DNA of 64,000 nucleotides from Pseudoalteromonas sp. 3D05 (GCF_002723455.1 NZ_PDUS01000008.1:93186-157185), one strand, 5' to 3'. Shown: positions 35,930-45,715, counted from the first letter of the stretch. Notes: generated from the letters alone by a model not told the origin. A program made the numbers and translations.

Positions 35930-37654
35930 GTGTTAAATAAAAGTTTTTGTTGGTCGAGTTTTGCCAACGCCTACTTGCGAGAAAATAGCAATTGGGATGT
36001 TATCCCCCACACTGAGGGGCTTAAAGCAATTAGCATTCGCCTTGAAGAGCAGCACCACCTTCTGTTACCACTTCATTATTTTTCAAAATTAGGGGTTCAC
36101 GGCTTTACCGGTGACGTGCTCCTACAATCCAATAACACGCAAACCAGCATTGAATTTGAACAAGCAATACGCTTATTAATGCCTCGAGCTGATAACAGCG
36201 CCGCATTTTCAAAATCCCAAATTGATGAATTCATTACCCAAGTGCTTCAAAGTCAACGCTTCATTGCTCAATCTTTAGATAATCATCCTAGGCTTGCACA
36301 ATTAAAAACGGGTCCTTTGAACTTTATTGAGGCTGAACAAGGCCTTCTGGCGGGACACAACTTTCATCCTGCGGCAAAAAGCCGACAACAGCTCACCGAT
36401 GATTTATGGGCTAAATATAGCCCCGAATTTGCAGCAAAATTTAAACTTGTGTGGTTACGCGTTTCAAAGAGTATAGTGGTTGGTGAATCAGATGGCGACT
36501 CACTTGATGGCTACTTATCTGAGCTTGTTTCTCAAAGTGCCCCTCAACTGTTGAGCAAACACAATGAGCAATATGCAGTAATTCCGATGCATCCATGGCA
36601 ATGGCAGCATTTAAAAACGCTTTCTACTATTCAAATGCTGTTAAATGACAAGCTCATAATTGAATTAGGCGAGCACGGTTTAGCATGGTCGGCCACCTCA
36701 TCTGTTCGCGCAATTTGTCAACCCGACGTCACATTTCAGCTGAAATACTCTTTAAATATTAAATTGACTAACTCTGTTAGAACCTTATCAGTCAAAGAAT
36801 GTAAACGTGGGCTACGTGTTTTTGATGCATGCCAGACTAACAAATATAAAAAATGGCAAGCGCAGTACCCTGAATTTAATGTTCTACAAGAGCCTGCTTG
36901 GTGTGGCTTGAGTTTTAATGGTCAGGTGATCGAGCAAAGCATTTTCTTATTCAGAGAGAACCAACAACTAAATCATAAAAATGAAAGCCTCGTATTAGCC
37001 ACACTTTGTCAATTGCCAATAGACGATGAACATCACCTATTACTTGAGCAACTTAAACAGGTGAGCCTAAATCAGCAGGTCACATTACCTGAGGCTGCTG
37101 AGCTTTGGTTTAAAAAGTTTAGTGAGAAAGTCATCTTGCCACTCTTTGATTTGCAAGCAAATTTAGGCTTAGTGTGCCTTGCCCACCAGCAAAATATCGT
37201 TATTGAATTTAACCAGGGACTTCCTTTCAAAACCTTTATTCGTGACTGCCAAGGCATTGGCTTTTCTACATTGGGGGTTGAGCAGTTTAGTGCGTACTGT
37301 AAAGACATTTCCGGTGAAATTGAACACCACTGGAGTCAAGATCAAATATCACGTTACTTTCCTTATTACGTCATTATAAACAGTAGCTACGCGCTCATCG
37401 CTGCACTTTCGATGTTAGGGTTTGGTGATGAACAAGCCTGGTGTAACAAATTACACCGCACATTAGCCAGTATCGCGAATTCTGCAATCGATCCAATCTG
37501 CCTTCAACAAGTACTCCAACAACCTCATTTCCAATGTAAAGGCAATTTTTACTGCTATTTAACTGGTGATAACGAAAATACCATCGAAGACCCTGCAATC
37601 ATCTATTTTGACATGCCTAATTTAGTCGCTCAAACCGACCAACAGGAGCGTTAG
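35930..37654 (+). CDS. NRPS-independent siderophore synthetase (IucA/IucC family)
   Basis: This 574-aa NIS synthetase joins carboxylates to hydroxamated diamines using ATP. LLAGHNFHPAAKSRQ (near 141-155) is the family ATP/phosphate motif, and VIPMHPWQWQ follows near 218. The C-terminal FhuF-like part is present. It is the only NIS synthetase of the locus. Systems with one such enzyme (putrebactin, bisucaberin, alcaligin, desferrioxamine type) make head-to-tail oligomers of a hydroxy-acyl diamine. GTG at 35930 is chosen because AAGGA lies 8-9 bases upstream; an ATG at 35879 lies inside the promoter. The acyltransferase gene begins 1 base after the stop. Confidence 0.88.
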   Translation: MLNKSFCWSSFANAYLRENSNWDVIPHTEGLKAISIRLEEQHHLLLPLHYFSKLGVHGFTGDVLLQSNNTQTSIEFEQAIRLLMPRADNSAAFSKSQIDEFITQVLQSQRFIAQSLDNHPRLAQLKTGPLNFIEAEQGLLAGHNFHPAAKSRQQLTDDLWAKYSPEFAAKFKLVWLRVSKSIVVGESDGDSLDGYLSELVSQSAPQLLSKHNEQYAVIPMHPWQWQHLKTLSTIQMLLNDKLIIELGEHGLAWSATSSVRAICQPDVTFQLKYSLNIKLTNSVRTLSVKECKRGLRVFDACQTNKYKKWQAQYPEFNVLQEPAWCGLSFNGQVIEQSIFLFRENQQLNHKNESLVLATLCQLPIDDEHHLLLEQLKQVSLNQQVTLPEAAELWFKKFSEKVILPLFDLQANLGLVCLAHQQNIVIEFNQGLPFKTFIRDCQGIGFSTLGVEQFSAYCKDISGEIEHHWSQDQISRYFPYYVIINSSYALIAALSMLGFGDEQAWCNKLHRTLASIANSAIDPICLQQVLQQPHFQCKGNFYCYLTGDNENTIEDPAIIYFDMPNLVAQTDQQER

Positions 37655-37655
37655 C

Positions 37656-38609
37656 ATGTTATTAAAGCACCACCTTCCCATTGAAAAATCTCCTTCAGGT
37701 GTGGTTGATCATTACAACAATATATCGCTTCAGGGTGAAATCTGCTTTGGTTATAACTTTGTTGCTGAATATGATGAAAACATTCATTCTTTGCCACAGT
37801 TGCTATGCCTGCTTGATGCCCTTTTTTATCTAAACGATCATATCAAACACGTTCAATTGCCAAAAAAGCAATGGCAACAATCTAAACCATGGCAAGCGTT
37901 GGTTCGGGCTTTTAATACTGAGAGCTTGTCACGGTTCGAATTTTATAGTCATCCTTTGAATGGCTTAAATGAAACACAAAGACCACTGTTTAATCACATC
38001 GATTCTCAAAGAATGAGCCCTAAACGCCCTATTAATTTAACGCAAGAAGTTTATCGTCGCTTTGATAACGAGCTAGGCAAATTCATAAGCTTTAAAGTAG
38101 CGGATCCTGATGCAGATATAGGCATTTTTCACCAGTGGATGCACCACCCCCGTGTTAGTGAGTTTTGGGAGATGGACTTACCCAAAGAAGAACTTAAAAG
38201 CTATCTAACCGATAAATTTAATACCCCGTTTAACTTGCCCTTAATTGGTTACTTTGACGACGAAGCATTTGGCTATTTTGAAGTTTATTGGGCTGCTGAA
38301 GATAGGATCGCGCCCTACTACGCATGGCAAGGATACGACAGAGGCTTGCACCTGTTAGTAGGTAATGATGCATATAGGGGCACGCGCTTTTTTAAAGCAT
38401 GGTGTAAAGCTATTAGTCATTTTATATTTTTAGACTGCCCCATGACACAAAAAATTGTCCTTGAACCAAGACACGACAATCAAAAATTGTTCAATCAAAT
38501 CACTAAACTTGGATTTATAAAGGAATATGAATTTGAGTTCCCGCATAAGCGTGCAGCGCTTATATCAATCGAAAAAGTTAAATTCTACAAGGAGAATTTT
38601 CAATGTTAG
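37656..38609 (+). CDS. siderophore N-acyltransferase (AlcB/IucB-like, GNAT fold)
   Basis: This 317-aa protein is expected to acylate the hydroxylated diamine. The C-terminal ~170 residues are a GNAT domain of the IucB/RhbD/AlcB type: FHQWMHHPRVSEFWEM (about 157-172), GYFDDEAFGYFEVYWA, HLLVGNDAYRGTRF and IVLEPRHDN. The N-terminal ~130 residues are an extension typical of this group. Its ribosome binding site (AGGAG) lies inside the end of the synthetase gene, and its stop overlaps the hydroxylase gene by 7 bases, so the three biosynthesis genes are translationally coupled. Whether the acyl group is succinyl or acetyl cannot be told. Confidence 0.87.
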   Translation: MLLKHHLPIEKSPSGVVDHYNNISLQGEICFGYNFVAEYDENIHSLPQLLCLLDALFYLNDHIKHVQLPKKQWQQSKPWQALVRAFNTESLSRFEFYSHPLNGLNETQRPLFNHIDSQRMSPKRPINLTQEVYRRFDNELGKFISFKVADPDADIGIFHQWMHHPRVSEFWEMDLPKEELKSYLTDKFNTPFNLPLIGYFDDEAFGYFEVYWAAEDRIAPYYAWQGYDRGLHLLVGNDAYRGTRFFKAWCKAISHFIFLDCPMTQKIVLEPRHDNQKLFNQITKLGFIKEYEFEFPHKRAALISIEKVKFYKENFQC

Positions 38610-39901
38610 ATCTAGCAGGGATCGGAATTGGTCCATTCAATTTAAGCATCGCCGCACTTTTGAACGAATCCAACGAGCTTAATTATCGTTTTTTTGATAA
38701 CAAACCCAGTTTTGCATGGCATCCAGGTTTACTGTTACCCGATGCCCACATGCAAACATGTTATCTAAAAGACTTGGTAACTGCCGTTGCACCGACCAGT
38801 CGCGTAAGTTTCTTGTCTTATTTAGTTGATAAAAAGCGGTTTTACCGATTTTTATCAACTGATATTGCCATGATAAGCCGAACCGAATTTTCTGACTATA
38901 TGGCGTGGGCAGCAAGCAAATTAAAGAACCTCAATTTTAACGATGCAGTCTCTGCAATCAATTATTCCAACGGTCAGTTTGTCATTACAACGAATAGTGG
39001 CGAATACACTGCGAAAAACATTTGTTTGGGAACTGGTAAAGCGCCATACATTCCCCACGAATTCGTATCGCAACTGGGTGATAAAGTATTTCACGCAGCT
39101 GAGATTATGAGCCGTGATATTGATTTAACAAATAAAAGCGTCGCTATTATTGGTGGGGGGCAAACAGGTGCAGACATTGTACTTAATGCCTTAGGGGAAT
39201 ATTGGGGCAAACCGAGTTCGTTATATTGGGTGTCCCGTCGCCCTAACTATCAGCCTCTTGATGAAGCGACTTTTACAAACGAATTTTTTACTCCGCAATA
39301 TACTGAGTGTTTCTTTGATTTACCTGAGCTAAGCAAAAAACGCGAGATTAAAACCCAAAAGCTTGCAAGTGACGGTATTACAACAGAATGCTTAAAACAA
39401 ATTTATCAATATTTATATCAACACTTTGACGTCAAAGGTGAAGAAAAGTGGGTTCATTTACTCCCCAATCGGACAGCGCAAACTATCTCACCTAATAATA
39501 ACGGCTTTACTGTGAAGTGCCATAATACATTGAATCAAAGCGATGAAGTACTTAATGCTGATTATGTTATTTTAGCTACAGGCTTTGAGTCTAAATTACC
39601 CACATACCTTGAACCACTAAAGCCACTACTTCACTTAAACGAAGACGGCGGACTTCAGCTAGATAGTCATTTTAATATTAAATGGCAGCACCAAAGCGAA
39701 AACCAAATTTACGCAGTCAATGCTGGCCTTGATAGCCATGGCATCGCCGAACCTCAACTGAGTTTAATGGCATGGCGAAGTGCCACAATTATTAACCATT
39801 TAGCAAACAAAACTTTATTTGATCTCAGTGAAACGCAAAGCTTTATCGACTGGACATTACCCAACTCATCTCATTTTTTACCTTTAACAACGGCAGTTTA
39901 A
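38603..39901 (+). CDS. L-lysine/ornithine or diamine N-hydroxylase (IucD/AlcA family)
   Basis: This 432-aa flavin monooxygenase makes the N-hydroxyl group of the hydroxamate. The FAD motif GIGIGPFNLSIAAL (6-19), WHPGLLLPDAHMQT, the NADPH-binding GGGQTGADIVLNA near 189-201 and the late ATGFESKLP are all family hallmarks. With a single NIS synthetase, the likely substrate is a diamine such as cadaverine or putrescine, not lysine. No decarboxylase gene is adjacent. It overlaps the acyltransferase gene by 7 bases. Confidence 0.9.
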   Translation: MLDLAGIGIGPFNLSIAALLNESNELNYRFFDNKPSFAWHPGLLLPDAHMQTCYLKDLVTAVAPTSRVSFLSYLVDKKRFYRFLSTDIAMISRTEFSDYMAWAASKLKNLNFNDAVSAINYSNGQFVITTNSGEYTAKNICLGTGKAPYIPHEFVSQLGDKVFHAAEIMSRDIDLTNKSVAIIGGGQTGADIVLNALGEYWGKPSSLYWVSRRPNYQPLDEATFTNEFFTPQYTECFFDLPELSKKREIKTQKLASDGITTECLKQIYQYLYQHFDVKGEEKWVHLLPNRTAQTISPNNNGFTVKCHNTLNQSDEVLNADYVILATGFESKLPTYLEPLKPLLHLNEDGGLQLDSHFNIKWQHQSENQIYAVNAGLDSHGIAEPQLSLMAWRSATIINHLANKTLFDLSETQSFIDWTLPNSSHFLPLTTAV

Positions 39902-39907
39902 ATTAAC

Positions 39908-42115
39908 ATGAAAAAGTATACTCTTACATTAGTAGCCTCTAGCCTTCTATGTGCATTTAACTCATATGCGGCCTCACAAACGCAAGTGCATCAACCGTTA
40001 GATCGAATCCTTATAACGGCTAACCGAACAGAGCAAAAAATATCAGATATTGCTGGCACTGTGTGGCTTGTCGATCTTGAACAACTGCAAGCACAAATCA
40101 ATGCAGGCCACGATTTTAAAACGTCATTAGCGCAACTAATTCCAAGCCTTGATCTAGCCAGTACAACCCGAACTAACTATGGCCAAAATATGCGTGGTCG
40201 CCAAATGGTGGTAATGATAGATGGCGTGTCTTTAAACTCTTCTCGTGGTATTAGCCGCCACCTTGATGCTATTGATCCATTTAACATATCACGAATTGAG
40301 GTACTTTCAGGGGCAACCGCTATATATGGGGGTGGCAGCACCGGTGGTGTAATTAATATCATTACTAAACAAGGCATCGAAGACAATGCTGTTAAAGTCG
40401 GTTTTGTTTCTGGCTTTGCTGGCAGTGATGATTTTGACACAAACTTAGCCGGAGCATATGGCTTTGCTAACAAACACACTAAAGGTCGCGTTTCAATTGC
40501 CTATAATAAAACTGACGCCATGTATGACGGTGAAAGTAACCCCATAATAATGGATACAACTCAAAGTGGCCTGCAATACTCTGAAAGTCTTGATTTAATG
40601 GCGTCGATATCTCATCAACTTACAGCAAACCAATCACTATCAGCCATGGTGCAAAAATATGAAAACCAAAGTGATGGTGAGCATGGTTTGTATTTTGGCC
40701 CAAACGCTAATGCGTTATTTGGTGATATGGCAGGTGTTGAAATTAGAAAAGGGCTAGCATCGGACCATATTCCAAAAACAGAACGCACATTGATTAATCT
40801 CAACTATGTAAATAAAGATCTTTTCTCACAAACTTTAAATATACAAGCGTTTATGCGCGAAGAGGTTTTTGATTTTTATCCTCGCCCCCGTCTAAAAGGC
40901 AACGCGATTTCAAGTTTCTCAAGCTCAGAGCAGAACACAGATGCGCACGGCTTTAAAGTGGTTATGTCTGGAAAAGCAGACAAACTGACTTACGCTTACG
41001 GCTTTGACTATGATAGTGAGGAGTTTGAGGCTATACAAACTTATTACGATACTGAGGTTGCACAAAGTTCGGGCGGGTTGGTAATGAATGAACTGTACGG
41101 GGTTGACCGCTACCCTGGCTTTAAAGTTGATGCCCGTGCTTTGTTCGCTCAACTACAATATCAGCTACTAGACAATCTAGGCCTTGCTGTAGGCTACCGC
41201 CGACAATCAATGGATAATACTGTAAATGATTTTGTTGGTACTAGCGCTGCAATTAAAGTGAAGACAGGGGTTGCATCAGAAGCTGAAGCCATCAAAGGCG
41301 GCAGCACAGATTATGACGTTGGACTATTTAATTTAGGTGTCATCTTCGATATAAACGATAGCCAACAAATGTGGTTTAACTCAGCTGAAGCTTTTGAGCT
41401 ACCTAATGTAGCAAAATACTATGGCAAAGGCAGTTATGAGCAATCAACCAATACAACTGCATTAACATTAGTTGAAGGCAGTGTGGTTGATGTAAATAGT
41501 TCTGCGCTTTCAGGTATTAAAACCGACTCTATGGAACTTGGTTGGCGTTTTGATGACGGAGCATTACGTGCACAACTGGCTGCCTATTACAGCACTTCAG
41601 ATCACAAAATTTCATATAACTCTAAGACATTGCTTATCTCAGTATCAGACTCTAAAACCCGCACAAAAGGGGTTGAAGCACAACTAGACTATGATTTTGA
41701 GAACGCGTGGCAAGCGGGATTTTCTGCGCATTTAATAACAAAAGAAGCTGAAAACGCGCAAGGTGATTGGGAAAAGGTCACGGTTACACAAGCCTCAAGC
41801 TCAAAACTAACCAGTTATATTAGTTGGCAAAAAGCGGACTTTAATCTTCGCTTACAAAGCAAAACAATGTTTGATTTAGAAGATGATGCGGATAAAAAAA
41901 TTGATGGTTATACGCTTTTAGACCTGACAGCGCGCTACCCGCTAGAACACGGCCAAGTATACTTCTCTATCAATAACGTGCTTGATAAAACTTACACAAC
42001 ACAATGGGGTAAACGAGCCATTTACTTCTACAGCCCTAAATATGGCCCAGAAACACTTTATGACCATAAAGGGCGTGGAAGAAGCTTCGCTTTGACGTAT
42101 CAATACAATTTTTAA
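39908..42115 (+). CDS. TonB-dependent ferric-siderophore receptor
   Basis: This 735-aa outer-membrane receptor has a signal peptide (about 1-22), a TonB box ILITAN near 33-38, and a plug with NMRGRQMVVMIDGVSLNSS and IEVLSGATAIYGGGSTGGVINIIT. A long 22-strand-type barrel ends in YQYNF, with the final aromatic residue needed for insertion. It is the fourth gene of the iron operon, 6 bases after the hydroxylase, and should import the ferric form of the siderophore made by the upstream genes. A 10-bp terminator hairpin follows. Confidence 0.93.
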   Translation: MKKYTLTLVASSLLCAFNSYAASQTQVHQPLDRILITANRTEQKISDIAGTVWLVDLEQLQAQINAGHDFKTSLAQLIPSLDLASTTRTNYGQNMRGRQMVVMIDGVSLNSSRGISRHLDAIDPFNISRIEVLSGATAIYGGGSTGGVINIITKQGIEDNAVKVGFVSGFAGSDDFDTNLAGAYGFANKHTKGRVSIAYNKTDAMYDGESNPIIMDTTQSGLQYSESLDLMASISHQLTANQSLSAMVQKYENQSDGEHGLYFGPNANALFGDMAGVEIRKGLASDHIPKTERTLINLNYVNKDLFSQTLNIQAFMREEVFDFYPRPRLKGNAISSFSSSEQNTDAHGFKVVMSGKADKLTYAYGFDYDSEEFEAIQTYYDTEVAQSSGGLVMNELYGVDRYPGFKVDARALFAQLQYQLLDNLGLAVGYRRQSMDNTVNDFVGTSAAIKVKTGVASEAEAIKGGSTDYDVGLFNLGVIFDINDSQQMWFNSAEAFELPNVAKYYGKGSYEQSTNTTALTLVEGSVVDVNSSALSGIKTDSMELGWRFDDGALRAQLAAYYSTSDHKISYNSKTLLISVSDSKTRTKGVEAQLDYDFENAWQAGFSAHLITKEAENAQGDWEKVTVTQASSSKLTSYISWQKADFNLRLQSKTMFDLEDDADKKIDGYTLLDLTARYPLEHGQVYFSINNVLDKTYTTQWGKRAIYFYSPKYGPETLYDHKGRGRSFALTYQYNF

Positions 42116-42136
42116 ACCAACGGTTTGATGTGAAAT

Positions 42137-42160
42137 TATAAGCCGCTAACGCGGCTTATA
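42137..42160 (+). terminator. terminator after siderophore operon
   Basis: TATAAGCCGC (42137-42146) and GCGGCTTATA (42151-42160) form a 10-bp perfect stem with a TAAC loop. T-rich sequence follows. Confidence 0.75.
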
Positions 42161-42338
42161 ATATGTTTAATTTTATTCAATTGATTACCACCAAAGTAGT
42201 ACCGTCTATTTATAATTTTATCTTTGCGGACATAAGTGAACTAGATTTTATTTTAAACTCATGTAATAGTCAGAAAACTCTTTTAAAAATAATAATAATA
42301 GATACCCATAGACTTTAGCCGTCTATACATTTAAACTT

Positions 42339-42431
42339 CCTTCTTTGCGCCGATTTGGTCTTTGGCTTGCGGGCGCTGTTGAATTACTTATCACTTTGAT
42401 AAGAGAACAACGAAATGCTGCTAAAAGAAGG
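42339..42431 (+). ncRNA. structured leader RNA upstream of nhaC (three-helix junction, unknown class)
   Basis: CCTTCTTT (42339-42346) pairs with AAAGAAGG (42424-42431), closing a ~93-base domain. Inside, GCGCC (42347-42351) pairs with GGCGC (42372-42376), and CTTATCA (42387-42393) pairs with TGATAAG (42397-42403) under a GTTG/CAAC helix (42378-42381, 42408-42411). This is a three-way junction like many metabolite or ion riboswitches. It ends about 50 bases before the nhaC start. I do not recognise it as lysine, SAM, TPP, purine or glycine class. Function is inferred from position and pairing only. Confidence 0.45.
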
Positions 42432-42479
42432 ATATTTTGGCTGTAGTAGTTGTTTATGAGTTATCTAACGAGGAATATG

Positions 42480-43799
42480 ATGCAGCCATCATTTAATAAA
42501 ACTAAAGCAAAGTTATCTTTGCTGCCACTGCTTACCTTTGTAGCCCTATTTTTAGGCGCTGGTTTGTATCTTCAATCGCAAGGTGTTGATTATGCTTTCT
42601 ATCAACTGCCCGCTCCTGTTGCCATTCTACCAGCGATTATGCTGGCGTTTATCCTAAATAAAAACACCATTAACCACAGTGTAGAAACCTTTATAAAAGG
42701 TGCTGGTCACAATAATATTATAACAATGTGTTTGATATACCTTCTTGCAGGTGCATTTTCTGCAGTTGCAGGGGCAACTGGGGGTGTTGATGCGGTTGTG
42801 AATGCGGGTTTATCACTGATCCCCCCCGCTTTACTATTGCCTGGCCTCTTTTTAATTGCCGCGGTTGTGTCAACTGCAATGGGTACATCGATGGGAACTA
42901 TCGGAGCAATTGGCCCGATTGCCTATGCGGTATCAATGAAAACGGGTATCGATCCGGCCTTAATGGCAGGTACTATCGTATCGGGTGCGATGTTTGGCGA
43001 CAATTTATCAATTATTTCAGATACTACAATCGCAGCCACAAGAACTCAGGGCTGTGAAATGAAGGATAAATTTCGTGAAAATTTAAAAATTGCTCTTCCC
43101 GCTGCAATACTTACTATCGCGTTACTTGTCTTTTTAACACCTGCATCACAGGCAGTTGAAGCGAAAGAGTATGATTTGTTATTAGTCTTACCTTATGCCT
43201 TTATACTCGTGCTTGCGGTAATGGGCTTCAATGTTTTTGTTGTTCTATTTAGCGGAATCATTTTTGCTGCGTTGATGGGCTTTACAGGCAGCTACGAAGG
43301 CGCAAGCTTTGTAAAAGATATCTACAAAGGCTTTACCGACATGCAAGAAATCTTCTTGCTATCGATGTTTATTGGTGGTTTATCTGAGTTTATCCGCATT
43401 AATGGTGGTCTTGACTACTTAGCACGCAAAATTCAAGCAATAACAAAAATCATTGCTAAATGGCACAGAAAAGTAGCTGACCAACTTGGGATTGCAGCGC
43501 TAGTGATGACTAGTAACCTGTGTATTGCGAACAATACAGTTTCAATTATTGTCGCGGGACCTGTGGCTAAAAAGCTAGCAACAGATGGTGAAATTAGCGG
43601 TAAACGCTCAGCAAGTTTATTAGATATATTCGCTTGTGTTACTCAAGGCTCATTGCCTTACGGCGCTCAAGCATTATTACTTGGCGCAACCTTCAAAATT
43701 AGCCCTTGGGAAGTATCTACATCTTCTTATTACTGTTTTATATTGGCGTTTACAGCAGTGACTGTTATTTGCCTCAGACGCAACAAAACTGAGATTTAA
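42480..43799 (+). CDS. NhaC-family Na+/H+ antiporter or amino-acid transporter
   Basis: This 439-aa inner-membrane protein has about 11 TM helices. NhaC-family hallmarks include STAMGTSMGTIGAIGPIAYA, SGAMFGDNLSIISDTTIAA near 170-190 and the late ASLLDIFACVTQGSLPYGAQ. The family contains sodium/proton and malate/lactate antiporters as well as amino-acid carriers (methionine, lysine or tyrosine). ATGATG lies at 42477-42482; the second ATG fits the GAGGA ribosome binding site better. A structured leader RNA precedes it, so ligand- or ion-dependent control is possible. Confidence 0.88.
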   Translation: MQPSFNKTKAKLSLLPLLTFVALFLGAGLYLQSQGVDYAFYQLPAPVAILPAIMLAFILNKNTINHSVETFIKGAGHNNIITMCLIYLLAGAFSAVAGATGGVDAVVNAGLSLIPPALLLPGLFLIAAVVSTAMGTSMGTIGAIGPIAYAVSMKTGIDPALMAGTIVSGAMFGDNLSIISDTTIAATRTQGCEMKDKFRENLKIALPAAILTIALLVFLTPASQAVEAKEYDLLLVLPYAFILVLAVMGFNVFVVLFSGIIFAALMGFTGSYEGASFVKDIYKGFTDMQEIFLLSMFIGGLSEFIRINGGLDYLARKIQAITKIIAKWHRKVADQLGIAALVMTSNLCIANNTVSIIVAGPVAKKLATDGEISGKRSASLLDIFACVTQGSLPYGAQALLLGATFKISPWEVSTSSYYCFILAFTAVTVICLRRNKTEI

Positions 43800-43889
43800 C
43801 GTTTTTTAATAGCAGATACGCTCAATTCTAGGGGTATCTGCTATAATCTCGATTAGAAATAGTAAATATTTAAATCCGAGATTCCTACA

Positions 43890-44666
43890 TTGAATAAAAC
43901 AATCGTTTTTACTGCCATTTTCATGGCTAGCGCTTCAAGCCACGCTGCTAATTGGAGCACCACTGCGTTACACCTTAATAAAGGGGATTTTAAAAACCCT
44001 TTCACAGGACAAAAATCAACCACCACGATTGCTTCACTACAACATGCCTCTGGTTATGATTATGGTGATAACTTCTTCTTTATTGATTATATAAATGATA
44101 CCACTGACGATGGCTACCAAGACAAAGACTTTTATGGGGAATGGTACTCTACTTTTAGTTTATCCAAAATATCGGGTAGCGACATGTCTTATGGTGCAAT
44201 TGCGGATATTGGCTTAACGGCAGGATTTAACGCCGCAGGCGATTCTAAAGTATTAAAGTACTTACCTGGCGTAAAGGTAAACTGGCAAGCACCGGGGTTT
44301 AGCTTTTTGTCAACGCTAGTCACAGCATACATCGATGATAATGAAGGTGTATCACGTGGTGGAGCTCCTATTGAAACCAATAGCTGGATGCTTGATATTG
44401 CGTGGGGCTATCCGTTTTCGATTGGCACACAAAAGTTTAATGTGACAGGCCACATTGAGTATATCGCCGCACGTGAAAATGAGTTTGGCGAAGATGTTAA
44501 AGCTTGGGTCTTAGCGCAACCTATCATAACGTGGGATTTAGGTAATGCGATTAGCATGAAAGAGAACACCTTACTTCTAGGAATTGAGTGGCAATATTGG
44601 CACAACAAACTTGGCACAGATACCGCAGAGTCTGTACCACAATTACATATTGAGTGGACGTTTTAA
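43890..44666 (+). CDS. Tsx-like nucleoside-specific outer-membrane channel
   Basis: This 258-aa outer-membrane protein has a signal peptide (about 1-19, cleaved after SHA) and a 12-strand-type beta barrel with alternating aromatic residues, ending LHIEWTF. GYDYGDNFFFIDYIN (near 54-68) and DFYGEWYSTFSL are typical of the Tsx/OmpK family, which lets nucleosides and similar small molecules through. The start codon is TTG. It follows the NhaC gene after 90 bases with promoter-like sequence. A strong terminator lies 38 bases after the stop. Confidence 0.8.
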   Translation: MNKTIVFTAIFMASASSHAANWSTTALHLNKGDFKNPFTGQKSTTTIASLQHASGYDYGDNFFFIDYINDTTDDGYQDKDFYGEWYSTFSLSKISGSDMSYGAIADIGLTAGFNAAGDSKVLKYLPGVKVNWQAPGFSFLSTLVTAYIDDNEGVSRGGAPIETNSWMLDIAWGYPFSIGTQKFNVTGHIEYIAARENEFGEDVKAWVLAQPIITWDLGNAISMKENTLLLGIEWQYWHNKLGTDTAESVPQLHIEWTF

Positions 44667-44703
44667 GGACCGCCTAAAACTTCTCCCTCGCGAAGCTAAA
44701 AAT

Positions 44704-44732
44704 AAAGGCACAACATTGCATGTTGTGCCTTT
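44704..44732. terminator. strong bidirectional terminator
   Basis: A 13-bp perfect stem (44704-44716 with 44720-44732, arms AAAGGCACAACAT) with a 3-base loop and A/T runs lies between the convergent Tsx-like and M48 genes. Confidence 0.85.
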
Positions 44733-44764
44733 TTAAATTTATTTAAAACTACTATGGCAGCAAA

Positions 44765-45562
44765 CTAGAGCGTACAGGCTGGCGTTTTTCCTGACTTGTT
44801 GGCATTATTCTTTGCTACTACCGCGCCTGACATGTTTGCTTGTAACTCTTTTATACGATTACCAGGTGCTGGATGAGTCGACATAAACTCAGGTGTTGCT
44901 CCACCTCCAGCTTGGCTCATATTTTGCCATAATGTGACTGACTCTTTCGGGTTAAACCCTGCTTTAGCCATTAAGTCTAAGCCGATAATATCGGCCTCTG
45001 ACTCATGAGAGCGACTAAAGGGTAAAATAATACCAAATTGCGCACCCAAACCGAGACCTTGCATTATCTCATTACGGTATTTTACATCGCCTATATCAAG
45101 TGCTGCACTGCCTACCTGCATGCCTGTTTGCAACAGTGAACTTTGTGATACACGTTCATTTGAATGCTCCGCGATAACATGCCCCACTTCATGACCAATG
45201 ACTGTTGCAAGTTGGTGTTGGTTTTTAGCTACATTGAGTAATCCGGTATGAACACCAATATAGCCCCCAGGTAATGCAAAAGCATTGGCTGAATCGTCTT
45301 CAAAGACGACCACTTCCCAATTTTGGCTTGCGTATTGTTGAGGCAAAACAGCAATTACATCCTTGGTAATGCATTTAACATACGCATTCACAGCTGGATC
45401 TTTATTTACTTTTTGGGTCTCTTTCATTTGAGCAAAGCTTTGCTGGCCCATTTGGCTCATTTGTTGATCACTATACAAAGCGATTTGTGTCCGACCCGTT
45501 GGTGATGTTTTACACCCGGCTAACACGGCTGTTGCGAGTACTGCTAAAACTAGTTTTTTCAT
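44765..45562 (-). CDS. M48-family metallopeptidase lipoprotein
   Basis: This 265-aa lipoprotein protease has a signal peptide with lipobox LAGC (cysteine 17). HEVGHVIAEH holds the zinc-binding HEXXH at 124-128, and the third ligand lies in SHESEADIIGLDLM. It resembles LoiP/BepA-type enzymes that clear misfolded outer-membrane proteins. MSTHPAPGNRI is the conserved C-terminal motif. The start at 45562 has GGGGA upstream and gives a proper signal peptide; a start 12 bases earlier is less likely. Single gene. Confidence 0.88.
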   Translation of the reverse strand: MKKLVLAVLATAVLAGCKTSPTGRTQIALYSDQQMSQMGQQSFAQMKETQKVNKDPAVNAYVKCITKDVIAVLPQQYASQNWEVVVFEDDSANAFALPGGYIGVHTGLLNVAKNQHQLATVIGHEVGHVIAEHSNERVSQSSLLQTGMQVGSAALDIGDVKYRNEIMQGLGLGAQFGIILPFSRSHESEADIIGLDLMAKAGFNPKESVTLWQNMSQAGGGATPEFMSTHPAPGNRIKELQANMSGAVVAKNNANKSGKTPACTL

Positions 45563-45715
45563 TGTATTCCCCAACTAACATTCCGTTTATTGATATTTTG
45601 TCAATATAGCAAATAACGCCTTAACATAATATTACTATTGAACCCCCTAAGCACGCTGACAAAATTAATCACAGACTAACCCATACACTGGCTATCGCAT
45701 TGTAAATCTCGCAGA

